Shown: one piece after another, positions 7,878 to 16,478 of the stretch
How the letters are laid out: every line of letters begins with the position of its first letter
Position numbering within the stretch: the first letter of the stretch is position 1
From: Gemmatimonadota bacterium
GTDB taxonomy: Bacteria; Gemmatimonadota; Gemmatimonadetes; Palauibacterales; Palauibacteraceae
Assembly: GCA_022825725.1 (NCBI GenBank)
Contig: JAJDWE010000012.1
Span: 1-50,692, forward strand
Length of the DNA stretch: 50,692 bases
Direction: 5' to 3'
Translations under genes and position numbers: made by a program
Notes under the pieces: model-generated
The model's database searches: none
The model's input: the letters and a program-made list of their open reading frames with translations, nothing else
Told to the model about the DNA's origin: nothing

Positions 7878-10172
7878 CTATCCGGTCAGGTTGAGGAGCC
7901 GGCTGTACTTGACCACGAGCTGGCGCTGCTTCGGTCCCGCCATGATTCCCGTGCGCTCGAGCGAGCCGGTGTGATTCGTGTCGTTCCACACGATATACAA
8001 CCCGGTTCCCGCCGTATCGAGCCACGCGAGCCGGATGTTGGTCCCGATGTCCTTCGTGTCGTCGTTGTACTGGACGTTCGTCTGCAGGTACAGGCGGGGC
8101 GTGAACGAGTAGGACGCGTTGAATCGCACGACGGCCGTTCTGAAGCTGCCCTCGTCGAGGCGGACGTCGAAGTAGTTCGTGATCAGGTTCGCGCTGAACG
8201 TGTCGCCGTAGCGGTAGGCGAGCGTCGCGTTCGGTCCGAACCGGGTCCCGCTGTAGAACCCTCCGAGCTCCCATCCGACCGACAGCGAGAGGGGGGCGCC
8301 GCGATTCGTGTTCGCCCTGAACTCCCAGTCGATGTTGTGGTAGGTGCCGGGCGGAATGACGATGTCCTCCCGGATCGCGAACGGTGCCTCGAGCCCCTCC
8401 CCGGTGAAGTTGAAGCCGGGGAGCTGGAAGAACGCGCCGTTCTCGAACTGGAAGTGGTTGTCGATGTGCAGCAGATAGGACTCGTTGAAGCCGCCCAGCG
8501 TCCACCAGCTGTTGCCGGAGATGTGGGGGCGGAATTCGCGGAACCAGGACACGCTCTCCGTGCGATAGTGACGGAGGAAGCGCCAGTTCAGCTGACGGTA
8601 CCCGCGCCGGTTGACGAAGCCGACCTCGGGGTTGAAGGCGTCGCCGATCTGGCGGTACCCGGTCGTAACCTGCCAGTCGCGGGTCACATACCGCATGCCG
8701 CCCGCGAAGCCGTACTCGCCGTCGTTGAATCCCGATCCCGGCGCGGCTTCCCCGGCGGCGGTCGGCGTGGCGGTGAGGCTCGCCCAGCCGTCGAACGTCA
8801 GCGCCTCGCCGATGCCGAGCCGGCCGTCGATCCCGTACGTGAGATTGTGGTCGTCCGCATCGCCGGTGTTGAGGCGCGACACGAAGATGGCGCCGAGCTG
8901 CGACCGGTTGCCGAACTCCCGGTACGCGCGCAGCACGCCGAAGTTGTTCGCGGGTGCGATCCGCTCGCTCTCGCCGGTGTCGTCGTCGAAGGCGAAGGCC
9001 TCGTCCGTCTGGATGTTGAGCATGCCGACCTGGAAGGCGCCGACCTTGCCCGTCAGCCGGGCCCCGGCCCGGATCGGCACTTCCCGTCCGCCCTGGAGAC
9101 CGATACGGCGGCTGAAGAAGAGTTCGGCCGAACGGTTCGCCCCGACGGCGAAGGTCCCCGCATTCTCGAGGAAGAAGGCGCGCTTCTCGGGGAAGAAGAG
9201 GCTGAAGCGCGTAAGGTTCACCTGCTGGTCGTCCACCTCCGCCTGTGCGAAGTCGGTGTTCACGGTGAGATCCAGCGTCAGGCTCTGATTGAGGCCGATC
9301 TTCGCGTCGCCCCCGATCTGCTGCCCGAACTCCGTCTCCGGCGACGGTACGCGGTAGTCCCTGAAGCCGTCCACGAGCGCGTACGGGCTGATGGATACCG
9401 TCCGCCGGGCGGGGGCCTCCAGGGCGAGAGTCCCGGCGAGCGAGACCCGGTACACGCCGAACTGCCTGGGCAGGGGGGCCCACATCGACTGCTCGCTGTT
9501 GCGGCGGATCTTCCGCTCCAGGTTCAGGCCCCAGTCCTGGGCGCCCCCGGCTCCGTAACGGAGGGTCGAGAAGGGGATCCGCATCTCCGCGTACCAGCCG
9601 CGTTCGTCCCGGGTCGTGGCGACCTCCCACGAGGCATCCCAGTTGAGGTTGAAGCCGCCCGCCGAACCGCGCTGCTGGCGCCCCCCGCCCCGACCTCCGC
9701 CCACCCCCTCGCCGGTGACCTGGCCGTCGTACTCGATGCCCGCCGGAGTCGTGCCGAAGACCAGGGCGTTCTGCCGGTCCAGGTAGGTGTCGAGCACGAC
9801 GACGAAGGCGTCGGAGTCGTCGAGCGAGGCGTCGCGCAGCGTCTGGCCCGTGACGATGCCCGAGGGCTCCTCATCGAAGAGCCAGGCGCCGATGTACAGC
9901 GCCGCGCCGTCGTAGCCGATCCGGACCTCCGTCGGCTGCGACACGGGCTGGCCCTCGGTGGGCTCGCGCTGGGTGAAGCCCTCGAGCGGATCGAGGCCGG
10001 ACCAGGCTTCGTCGTCGAGCCGCCCGTCGATGACCGGAGGCGCCGCAATCTCCGACGCCCGCGCCCGGGGCGCCTGCTGTCCGTGGAGCTGGGCGGTGGC
10101 CACGAGCCCGGAAAGCACCGGGATGGCGACGAGGCCACACACGGTGCGCACGCGCGTCCTGTTCCCTCTCAC
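7878..10172 (-). CDS. DUF5916 outer-membrane protein with N-terminal CBM9-like domain
   Basis: The 764-residue product opens with a signal peptide (VCGLVAIPVLSGLVATAQLH). Next comes a carbohydrate-binding family 9-like beta-sandwich at about 38-210 (PPVIDGRLDDEAWSGLDP, VRIGYDGAALYIGAWLFDEEP, WYAEMRIPFSTLRYG), and then a long amphipathic-strand region typical of DUF5916 (FFPEKRAFFLENAGTF, ELFFSRRIG). The strand-rich remainder resembles an outer-membrane barrel. A Gly/Arg patch (GVGGGRGGGRQQRG) interrupts the first domain. The start is GTG at 10170-10172, overlapping the upstream stop as GTGA; an internal GTG eight codons later is also possible. The family is common in Bacteroidetes and Gemmatimonadota, with function not established. 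It sits between two homocysteine enzymes with no obvious reason. Confidence 0.88.
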   Translation of the reverse strand: MRGNRTRVRTVCGLVAIPVLSGLVATAQLHGQQAPRARASEIAAPPVIDGRLDDEAWSGLDPLEGFTQREPTEGQPVSQPTEVRIGYDGAALYIGAWLFDEEPSGIVTGQTLRDASLDDSDAFVVVLDTYLDRQNALVFGTTPAGIEYDGQVTGEGVGGGRGGGRQQRGSAGGFNLNWDASWEVATTRDERGWYAEMRIPFSTLRYGAGGAQDWGLNLERKIRRNSEQSMWAPLPRQFGVYRVSLAGTLALEAPARRTVSISPYALVDGFRDYRVPSPETEFGQQIGGDAKIGLNQSLTLDLTVNTDFAQAEVDDQQVNLTRFSLFFPEKRAFFLENAGTFAVGANRSAELFFSRRIGLQGGREVPIRAGARLTGKVGAFQVGMLNIQTDEAFAFDDDTGESERIAPANNFGVLRAYREFGNRSQLGAIFVSRLNTGDADDHNLTYGIDGRLGIGEALTFDGWASLTATPTAAGEAAPGSGFNDGEYGFAGGMRYVTRDWQVTTGYRQIGDAFNPEVGFVNRRGYRQLNWRFLRHYRTESVSWFREFRPHISGNSWWTLGGFNESYLLHIDNHFQFENGAFFQLPGFNFTGEGLEAPFAIREDIVIPPGTYHNIDWEFRANTNRGAPLSLSVGWELGGFYSGTRFGPNATLAYRYGDTFSANLITNYFDVRLDEGSFRTAVVRFNASYSFTPRLYLQTNVQYNDDTKDIGTNIRLAWLDTAGTGLYIVWNDTNHTGSLERTGIMAGPKQRQLVVKYSRLLNLTG

Positions 10173-11134
10173 GTGACGATCGGCTGAGAAGACGGGGCCG
10201 TGCCGCGGATGGCGGCGATCTCGGCGGGGCCCACGCGGCAGCAGCCACCGACGCCGTCGGCGCCCTCCCGCCGCCACTCGGTGGCGCTCCGGGCCCAGTC
10301 CAGCGGGGTCGCGGGGCCTGTCCAGCGCTTGGCTTCCGCGTCCCATTCCTCCCCCGAGTTGGGATAGACGAGGATCGGTTTTCCGGTCGCCCGCCGCGCC
10401 GCGTGGATGAGCGGCGCAACAAGGCGCGGATCGACGCAGTTCACGCCGACCGCGACAACGTGGGGTTCGGCCTCGCACAGGGCGACGGCGGTCTCGAACG
10501 GCGTGCCATCCGCGAGGTGGGCGGCGTCGCGACACTGGAAGCTGATCCACGTCGGACGGTGGGACACGGCGGCGAGGCGGCAATAGGCCTGCGTTTCCTC
10601 GAGGGAGGGAGTGGTCTCGCACGCGAGGACGTCGGCCCGGGTCTCGGCGAGGACCTCCCAGCGCCGGGCGTGGAAGTCGTACAGTTCGGCCGCGGAGAGC
10701 CCGTAGTCGCCCCGGTATTCGGACCCGTCGGCGAGGAAGGCGCCGTAGGGTCCGACGCTGGCGGCGACGAGGGGTCGCGGGCGATCGGCCGGCTCTGTGG
10801 CGGCGGCGGGGCGCTCGGCCACGAACCCGTCGCGCGCGGAGACGGCGATCTCGACCGCCCGGCCGAGGAGACGCGCCGTGTCGGACGCGTCGAGACCCCG
10901 GGCCGCGAAGCCCTCGAAGGTCGCCTGATAGGTCGCCGTGGCGATGCAGTCTGCGCCCGCTTCGAGGAAGCGGCGGTGCGCGGTGCGGATCGCCTGAGGG
11001 TCGTCGATGAGGGCGCGGGCGGACCACAGGGGGTCGTCGAGGTCGCAGCCCAGCGTCTCCAGTTCCGTTGCCAGGCCCCCATCGAGGACCAGAAAACCCC
11101 GCTGCTCGAGGACGTCGCGGATGGGATCGGTCAA
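10169..11134 (-). CDS. mmuM: Homocysteine S-methyltransferase (MmuM type)
   Basis: The 321-residue zinc enzyme transfers a methyl group, in characterised relatives from S-methylmethionine or S-adenosylmethionine, to homocysteine to give methionine. The three zinc ligands are visible: Cys233 in VGVNCVDP and Cys298-Cys299 in GGCCR. The N-terminal LVLDGGLATELE and the segment ATYQATFEGF also match the family. The length is normal for stand-alone MmuM and too short for MetH. The ATG at 11132-11134 overlaps the stop of the MBL gene (ATGA). Clustering with cystathionine beta-synthase supports a homocysteine-handling role. Confidence 0.92.
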   Translation of the reverse strand: MTDPIRDVLEQRGFLVLDGGLATELETLGCDLDDPLWSARALIDDPQAIRTAHRRFLEAGADCIATATYQATFEGFAARGLDASDTARLLGRAVEIAVSARDGFVAERPAAATEPADRPRPLVAASVGPYGAFLADGSEYRGDYGLSAAELYDFHARRWEVLAETRADVLACETTPSLEETQAYCRLAAVSHRPTWISFQCRDAAHLADGTPFETAVALCEAEPHVVAVGVNCVDPRLVAPLIHAARRATGKPILVYPNSGEEWDAEAKRWTGPATPLDWARSATEWRREGADGVGGCCRVGPAEIAAIRGTAPSSQPIVT

Positions 11135-12096
11135 AGCTGATCCCGTCGCAACAGGATGGTGAAACCCTCGAACACGAACTCGACCCCTCCGCCCGGCAGC
11201 GCGTTGCCGATGGCAATGCCCTCGAACATGGCCTCCACGGCATCGTGCAGGTCGAGAAGCCGGGAGGGCTGCGCGACCGGCGTGTTGTGGGCCGTGAACA
11301 GCGTGGTCAACTCGGGCACGAGTTCGGCGAGCCGGGCCACCGAGGTCCGGTACGCTTCCAGGTCCGTCTCGGGCGCGAAGAGCCAGATCGGGCCCTCGTA
11401 GAATGCATCCCCGGTCCAGAGGAAGCCGGCTTCGCGGTCGAGGAGGGCGATCGCGTCGGGCGCGTGGCCAGGAACGGAGATGACCTCGAGCGTGCGTCCG
11501 CCGAGGTCGATCCGGTGTCCGTCTTCGATGAAGGCGGCGATCTCGAAGGCGGGCGTGTGGTAGTTGTCCTCCGTGATTCCGGCGGGCAGGGCCCGGCAGA
11601 GTGAGCTCTCGGCCACCTCTCCGCGCACCTCGGCGTTCGTGCGGCCACGCGCGTGCGTGCGGGTGAACTCCGTGTCCATGGCGAGGACGCGTTCGAACTC
11701 GGCGTTGCCCCCGACGTGGTCCATGTGCGTGTGCGAGTTGAGGACCGTCACGGGCAGCGCCGTGAGTTCGTCCACGACGGTGCGGATGCGGCCGATCCCC
11801 ATTCCCGTGTCGAAGAGGAGGGCGCCGTCTTCACCCAGAATCAGGTAGGAGATGACCTCCTGGAACTGGAACGGCTCGTAGATGGCGTACACGTCCGGCG
11901 CGACGCGATAAACCTCGAACCAGTCGTCCGCGACTTCGACGCGCTCCAGGTCGGCGTACTGCGAGCGGGGCACTTCCGAGCAGAACCCCGCCGTCGCGGC
12001 GCGCGATTCGGGGGCGGAGTCAACCCCCGGCGCGCAGGCGAGCGCTCCCCCGGCCAGCGCGCCCGCGGCCGCCAGCCGGAGGATCGCTCCGCACAC
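11131..12096 (-). CDS. Lipoprotein MBL-fold metallo-hydrolase
   Basis: The product has 321 residues and starts with a lipoprotein signal (lipobox ALAC, Cys21). The metallo-beta-lactamase fold is given by SHTHMDHVGG (His122, His124, Asp126, His127), a preceding FDTGMGIG strand, VPGHAPDAIAL and WTGDAFYEGP. A late His (FTAHNTPV) can complete the dinuclear zinc site. Relatives include glyoxalase II, lactonases and subclass B3-like hydrolases; the substrate cannot be called. The lipobox places it in the cell envelope. The start is GTG at 12094-12096, six bases after the Asp-box gene stop, with a weak ribosome site. The run MBL, MmuM, DUF5916, CBS follows with overlaps or very short gaps. Confidence 0.88.
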   Translation of the reverse strand: MCGAILRLAAAGALAGGALACAPGVDSAPESRAATAGFCSEVPRSQYADLERVEVADDWFEVYRVAPDVYAIYEPFQFQEVISYLILGEDGALLFDTGMGIGRIRTVVDELTALPVTVLNSHTHMDHVGGNAEFERVLAMDTEFTRTHARGRTNAEVRGEVAESSLCRALPAGITEDNYHTPAFEIAAFIEDGHRIDLGGRTLEVISVPGHAPDAIALLDREAGFLWTGDAFYEGPIWLFAPETDLEAYRTSVARLAELVPELTTLFTAHNTPVAQPSRLLDLHDAVEAMFEGIAIGNALPGGGVEFVFEGFTILLRRDQL

Positions 12097-12102
12097 CGAC
12101 TG

Positions 12103-15100
12103 CTAGTCCTGGTCCGTCGTGATGACGCGGCCGACCCTCGCCTGGAGCATCTGGTTGAACTCGGCGAGTTCGTCGGCCAGCACGGCTTCCAGCCGCACCT
12201 GGACCTCGTCGATCTGGTCGCTCAGGAGCTGCGCCACCTCGGCGTGCTGGTCGGTGGGCGGGAAGTCCGCCGTCCCCACCGTGCGCTGGAGGTAGGACAG
12301 GCGGCCGCCGATCATCGAGGGCCAGCGGACCCCGTCGGCGCCCGTGTCCTTCAGCTGCACGAGTTCGCTCTCCACCTCGATGAGCGATTCGTCGAGCGCC
12401 TCTCCCGCCTCGATGACATCCTCGGCGTCGCCCGCATCTTCGAGCACGGGGCGCAGGTCGTAAATCTGGCGCCGCAGGAGTTCGATCTGGTTGACGAGGT
12501 CGGCGAGCCGGTTCCGGTCGTCGACGATGTCGTCGAGCAGAGCCTTCTGCGCCAGGATATCCGCCATGGACCCTTCGGAGCCGGGATCGCGCAGGACGGT
12601 CAGTTCCTCGGACCCCACGTCCTCGCCGTCCACGACCAGCGTCACCGTGTAGGTTCCCGGCGGCTGCCGGGGCCCACCGCCGAAGCCGAAAAAGCCGCCG
12701 CCGACCTGCCGGGACACCTCCGGCATCGGCATCCAGTCCGCGAACTGCGGCTTCGTCCGGTACTGGATCGGCTTCGCGTCCGGCCCCCGGAAGTTCCACC
12801 ACACGCGGTTGAAGCCGTCGTGGCTGGAGCCGTCGAGCGTGGCGAGCGTCTCGCCGTCCCCGTTCTCGACGCGGACCTTCACCTCGCGTCCCTCTCCGTC
12901 CGCGAGCCAGTAGTTGATCGACGCCCCGTTGGGCGGGTTCTCGCCCACGGACCAGTCCTCGTACATCACCTGCGGTTCGGAGATGTCGTTGAAGCGGTAG
13001 GCGTCGCGCGGCGCGAACAGGTGCGCGTCGGAGGCCGCGATCTCGGGGGTGAGCTGCTGGACCGGGCTCAGGTCGTCGAGGATCCAGTAGCCGCGGCCAT
13101 AGGTGCCCGCCACGAAGTCGTTGAAGTGCTCCTGGATGATGAGCCCGTAGTACGGCGTCGGCGGGAGGTTCGGCATGAAGAGCTGCCAGCTTTCCCCGTC
13201 GTCGTAGCTGATGTAGACGTTCGTTTCCGTGCCGAGGTAGAGGAGGCCCGGCCGCACCGGGTCCTCGAGCAGGTAGCGGGTGTAATCCACGGGGTAGTTG
13301 TCGACGCCGTTCGTGATCTGCGTCCACGTCTCGCCGAAATCGTCCGTCTTGTAGGCGCGCGCGTCGAAGTCGCCGACCTGGTGGTGCTCGATCGTGATGT
13401 AGGCCTTCGCGACATCGAAGCGGGATGCGTCGATGCTCCGCACGATGCCGTCGGGAGGCAGGTTCGGGATGTTCTCCGTGACGTTCGTCCACGTCGCGCC
13501 GTCGTCCCGGCTCACCTGCACGAGGCCGTCGTTCGTGCCGGCCCAGAAGACGCCCTGCTCGATGGGCGACTCGTCGAAGGCGTAGATCACGCAGCAGAAC
13601 TCGACCCCGATGTTGTCGGGCGTGAGCCCGCCGGAGATCGTCATCTTCGAGCGGTCGTTCGTCGACAGGTCGGGGCTGATGACCTCCCAGCTCTGACCCC
13701 GGTTGCGCGTGCGGTGCACGTGCTGGCTCGTGACGTAGATCGTCTCGTTGTCGTGCGGCGAGATGAGGAGAGGGAAGGTCCACTGGAAGCGGTAGCGGAT
13801 CTCCTCCGCCGGGTATCCCATGGTGGACTCGGGCCATACCTCGACGTCGCGGAACTGGCCGCGCTCCCTGTCGTGGCGCACGACGATGCCGCCGACCGCG
13901 CCGGCCCCGGAGGCGCTCGACCACACGATGTTGGGGTCCGTCGGGTCGGGCGTGGCGAAGCCGCTCTCGCCGCCGCCCACGGTCGTCCAGTCGCCGCGCG
14001 GGATGAGTCCGCGCGCCCAGAAGCCGGTGTAACGCGTGTTCGACGGCCCGTGGTAGGAGGGCCCATCCTGCCGGTTCCCCATCACGTTGTAGGGGATCTC
14101 GTTGTCCACCGTGACGTGGTACATCTGCGCGATCGGAAGCTGCATGCGGGACCACGACCTCATCCGGTTCTCCGTGATCGCGACGCCGCTGTCGCCGCCG
14201 ATGAAGACGCGGTCCGCGTTGTTCGGATCGACCCAGATGTCGTGCAGGTCCCACCCCGGGGCCGCCGGATCGCCGCCCGGAGGACCGCCGCCCAGGAAGT
14301 TGAACATCTCGTACGTCGCGCCCCCGTCGCGGCTCACGCTGAAGCTGGACGAGAGGAAGTAGACTTCGTCGCGGTCGTCGGAGGCGACGCCGCAGCGGGT
14401 GTAGTAGGCCTGCCGGGTCGCGAGGTTGTGGCTGTAGTTCACGAGCGTCCACGTGCGGCCGCCGTTATCGCTCCTCCACAGCTCGCCCGTGTCGGCCTCG
14501 TACCCCTCCATCGGCACGCCGTCGCTCGTCTCGATGAGGGCGTAGACGCGGTCGGAGTCCGAGTGGGACATGCAGACGGCGATCTTGCCGAGCGTGCCGG
14601 TCGGAAGCCCGTTCCCCTCGAGTTCGGTCCACGTGTCGCCGCCGTCCATCGTGAGGTGGAGGCCGCTCCCCGGCCCGCCGCTGTCGCGCTTCCACGTCTT
14701 GAGATCGATGTCCCACATCGTGGCGAAGATCTTCCGCGGGTTCGCGGGGTCCATGACCATGTCGTAGGCGCCGGTCCCGCGGTCTACGAAGAGAATCTTC
14801 TCCCACGAGGCGCCGCCGTCCGTGGTCCGGTATACGCCGCGCTCGTCGGATTCCGCGTAGGCGTGGCCGAGCGCCGCGACATACACGATGTCCGCGTCGG
14901 TGGGGTGGATCAGGATGCGGCCCACGCGGCCGGTTCCCTCCAGTCCCATGTGGGTCCAGCTCTCGCCGCCATCCGTCGACTTCCACACGCCGTTTCCGAT
15001 CGAGACGTTCGAGCGGATCGAGGTCTCGCCGGTGCCGGCCCACACGACCGCATGGTCGCTCGGGGCGACGGCGAGGGCGCCGATGGAGTGCACGGGCTGG

Positions 15101-15351
15101 TCGTCGAACACGGGCCGCCAGTGCAGGCCGGCGTCGTCCGTCTTCCAGATCCCTCCGGTGGCGGCGCCGGCGAAGTACGTGTTGCGGTCACCGGGGACGC
15201 CCGCGATCGAGGAGACGCGGTTCCCGACGGGCCCGATGTGGCGCGCCCGCAGCCCCTCGTACTGCTCGGGCGCAAGTTGCTGCGCACCCAGCGGCACCGC
15301 GGCGGCGAAGGCGAGGGCAAGACTGATGGAGAAGCGGCGAACGTTGGACAT
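12103..15351 (-). CDS. Secreted Asp-box (VPS10/sortilin-like BNR) repeat protein
   Basis: The 1082-residue protein has a signal peptide (ISLALAFAAAVPLGA) and about ten Asp-box hairpins of the S/T-x-D-x-G-x-x-W type (KSTDGGESW, RTTDGGASW, TMDGGDTW, RSDNGGRTW, SRDDGATW, KTDDFGETW, SYDDGESW). These form one or two beta-propellers of the sortilin/VPS10 or GH74-like sort. After the propellers come a PGTYTVTLVVDGE strand region and a helical, coiled-coil-like C-terminus (about 930-1082). This is the layout of the very common Gemmatimonadota and Bacteroidetes proteins annotated as glycosyl hydrolase or VPS10 domain. No glycosidase active site could be assigned. The start chosen is the ATG at 15349-15351, which directly precedes the signal and follows AGAGAG; an ATG nine codons upstream has no ribosome site. 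Confidence 0.9.
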   Translation of the reverse strand: MSNVRRFSISLALAFAAAVPLGAQQLAPEQYEGLRARHIGPVGNRVSSIAGVPGDRNTYFAGAATGGIWKTDDAGLHWRPVFDDQPVHSIGALAVAPSDHAVVWAGTGETSIRSNVSIGNGVWKSTDGGESWTHMGLEGTGRVGRILIHPTDADIVYVAALGHAYAESDERGVYRTTDGGASWEKILFVDRGTGAYDMVMDPANPRKIFATMWDIDLKTWKRDSGGPGSGLHLTMDGGDTWTELEGNGLPTGTLGKIAVCMSHSDSDRVYALIETSDGVPMEGYEADTGELWRSDNGGRTWTLVNYSHNLATRQAYYTRCGVASDDRDEVYFLSSSFSVSRDGGATYEMFNFLGGGPPGGDPAAPGWDLHDIWVDPNNADRVFIGGDSGVAITENRMRSWSRMQLPIAQMYHVTVDNEIPYNVMGNRQDGPSYHGPSNTRYTGFWARGLIPRGDWTTVGGGESGFATPDPTDPNIVWSSASGAGAVGGIVVRHDRERGQFRDVEVWPESTMGYPAEEIRYRFQWTFPLLISPHDNETIYVTSQHVHRTRNRGQSWEVISPDLSTNDRSKMTISGGLTPDNIGVEFCCVIYAFDESPIEQGVFWAGTNDGLVQVSRDDGATWTNVTENIPNLPPDGIVRSIDASRFDVAKAYITIEHHQVGDFDARAYKTDDFGETWTQITNGVDNYPVDYTRYLLEDPVRPGLLYLGTETNVYISYDDGESWQLFMPNLPPTPYYGLIIQEHFNDFVAGTYGRGYWILDDLSPVQQLTPEIAASDAHLFAPRDAYRFNDISEPQVMYEDWSVGENPPNGASINYWLADGEGREVKVRVENGDGETLATLDGSSHDGFNRVWWNFRGPDAKPIQYRTKPQFADWMPMPEVSRQVGGGFFGFGGGPRQPPGTYTVTLVVDGEDVGSEELTVLRDPGSEGSMADILAQKALLDDIVDDRNRLADLVNQIELLRRQIYDLRPVLEDAGDAEDVIEAGEALDESLIEVESELVQLKDTGADGVRWPSMIGGRLSYLQRTVGTADFPPTDQHAEVAQLLSDQIDEVQVRLEAVLADELAEFNQMLQARVGRVITTDQD

Positions 15352-15452
15352 GGCTCTCTGCCTCGTGAAGCGGGTCATTTGAGCGAAGAAACGTGCGGCG
15401 AAGAAGGGGCGCAGACCAGAGCCCGAACCCCTCCGGACCCCGGTGGGCGGGA

Positions 15453-16319
15453 TCAGTGGGGGCGGCGGGCATCCCCGGATGCTTCGTCAACCGCATCGTC
15501 CCCATCCGGGCTGGCGGCTGTCGAGAGACCCTTCCAGAACCCGGCACGGACTTGGTGTCTGGCTTTCTCGGAAAGCGGGTCTCCGAAACGGTTCGCGGCC
15601 TCCTTGATCAGCCACACGTCGATGAACGGCGGGATTCGCGGCCGGTGCGCCAGAATCCCCGCGACCGCCTCCGCGTCGCGCGCACCTCGTACCGCTCGAC
15701 CACATGCTTCGCCAAAGCCGGCCGGTCTTACGTCCGTTCCGACGTTCACCGGTATGTTGAGGCGAGCCTCTCTCACCTTCCCGGCGCTTCGTGTAATGAA
15801 TCGGGTGCAATCCTTGCGCGATAACGTGATGAGGTCATCGGCTTCCCGAACGAGCGTCGCCGCCTGATTGGCGCTTCCCGGCAGGGGTTCTATCCCAAGG
15901 AGAATCACAGAAACGCCGAACTCTTGCGCCTCGACGACACCTTCCCGCACGTCCTCATCTCCGCTCATGAGGTATGCCGTGCGTACGGCTTCGTTCCTGG
16001 ACAGTACGATGAGGTCCCGCACGATGCGGGAATCTACCCCTTTCTGGCCGTGTTTCGTCAGGCGACCCAAGCGAAGCTTGACCCCCTGCTGTCCGCCGAT
16101 CAGCAGCTGATCGTCCGTGGGAACGGCATCAGGTGCAGCGTCGTACCAGTAGGTTCTGAGATGCGCCTGCTTCGCATGGCTATCGCAGCGCGTCCTCAGG
16201 GAGAGGGTTGCCTTCTCGGGGTGGAGGATCAGGTCACGTCGACGGCTGGTACCGAAACAGAGATGCCCGGCAGCCGCAAGGAGATACCCGGCGTCGACGA
16301 AGATCGCATACCGATCCAT
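15453..16319 (-). CDS. NYN-domain (LabA/DUF88-type PIN-like) protein
   Basis: The 288-residue protein has an N-terminal NYN nuclease-like domain with its acidic set: Asp9 in IFVDAGYLL, Asp96 in KGVDSRIVRDL, and Asp121/Asp123 in MSGDEDVREG. NYN proteins are PIN-like, metal-dependent and usually act on RNA. Residues beyond about 170 show no domain I recognise. The gene looks less GC-biased than its neighbours, with more A/T at third positions by eye. It is set off by its own strong AGGAGGA ribosome site, a terminator upstream and a palindrome covering its start. This suggests an acquired, separately controlled unit. It is not closely similar to the second NYN protein in this window (39378-41609), which adds LOTUS domains. 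Confidence 0.85.
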   Translation of the reverse strand: MDRYAIFVDAGYLLAAAGHLCFGTSRRRDLILHPEKATLSLRTRCDSHAKQAHLRTYWYDAAPDAVPTDDQLLIGGQQGVKLRLGRLTKHGQKGVDSRIVRDLIVLSRNEAVRTAYLMSGDEDVREGVVEAQEFGVSVILLGIEPLPGSANQAATLVREADDLITLSRKDCTRFITRSAGKVREARLNIPVNVGTDVRPAGFGEACGRAVRGARDAEAVAGILAHRPRIPPFIDVWLIKEAANRFGDPLSEKARHQVRAGFWKGLSTAASPDGDDAVDEASGDARRPH

Positions 16320-16329
16320 CCGATGGATC
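16313..16329. promoter_or_regulatory. Perfect 8-1-8 palindrome over the NYN start codon
   Basis: GATCCATC and GATGGATC are exact inverted repeats with a one-base centre. They cover the ATG (16317-16319) and reach back to the AGGAGGA ribosome site of the NYN gene. The site could be a repressor operator or an RNA hairpin hiding the start. Function is inferred. Confidence 0.5.
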
Positions 16330-16344
16330 CTCCTGGGGAGAGAG

Positions 16345-16380
16345 AAAAAAAACGGGTCCCCGCTACAAGAGCGGGGACCC
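16345..16380 (-). terminator. Intrinsic terminator after glutaryl-CoA dehydrogenase
   Basis: GGGTCCCCGCT (16354-16364) and AGCGGGGACCC (16370-16380) form a perfect 11-bp stem with loop ACAAG. Eight As (16345-16352) follow on the plus strand and become U8 in minus-strand RNA. It lies about 100 bases past the dehydrogenase stop and just before the NYN gene, so it separates the two transcripts. Confidence 0.9.
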
Positions 16381-16478
16381 CAAGATCAGGGCCGCAGAGG
16401 CCCCAGACCAAAACTGCTATTCGCAAATACGCTAATCGCGCAGCGTGGGTTCCACAAGGTCCCGCGGGAGCGAGCGTC

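Noticed and set aside
11653-15867. A 1404-residue plus-strand open frame
   Set aside because: It runs opposite the Asp-box and MBL genes, whose motifs are clear; the plus-strand text is repetitive Arg/Val/Asp/His without motifs.
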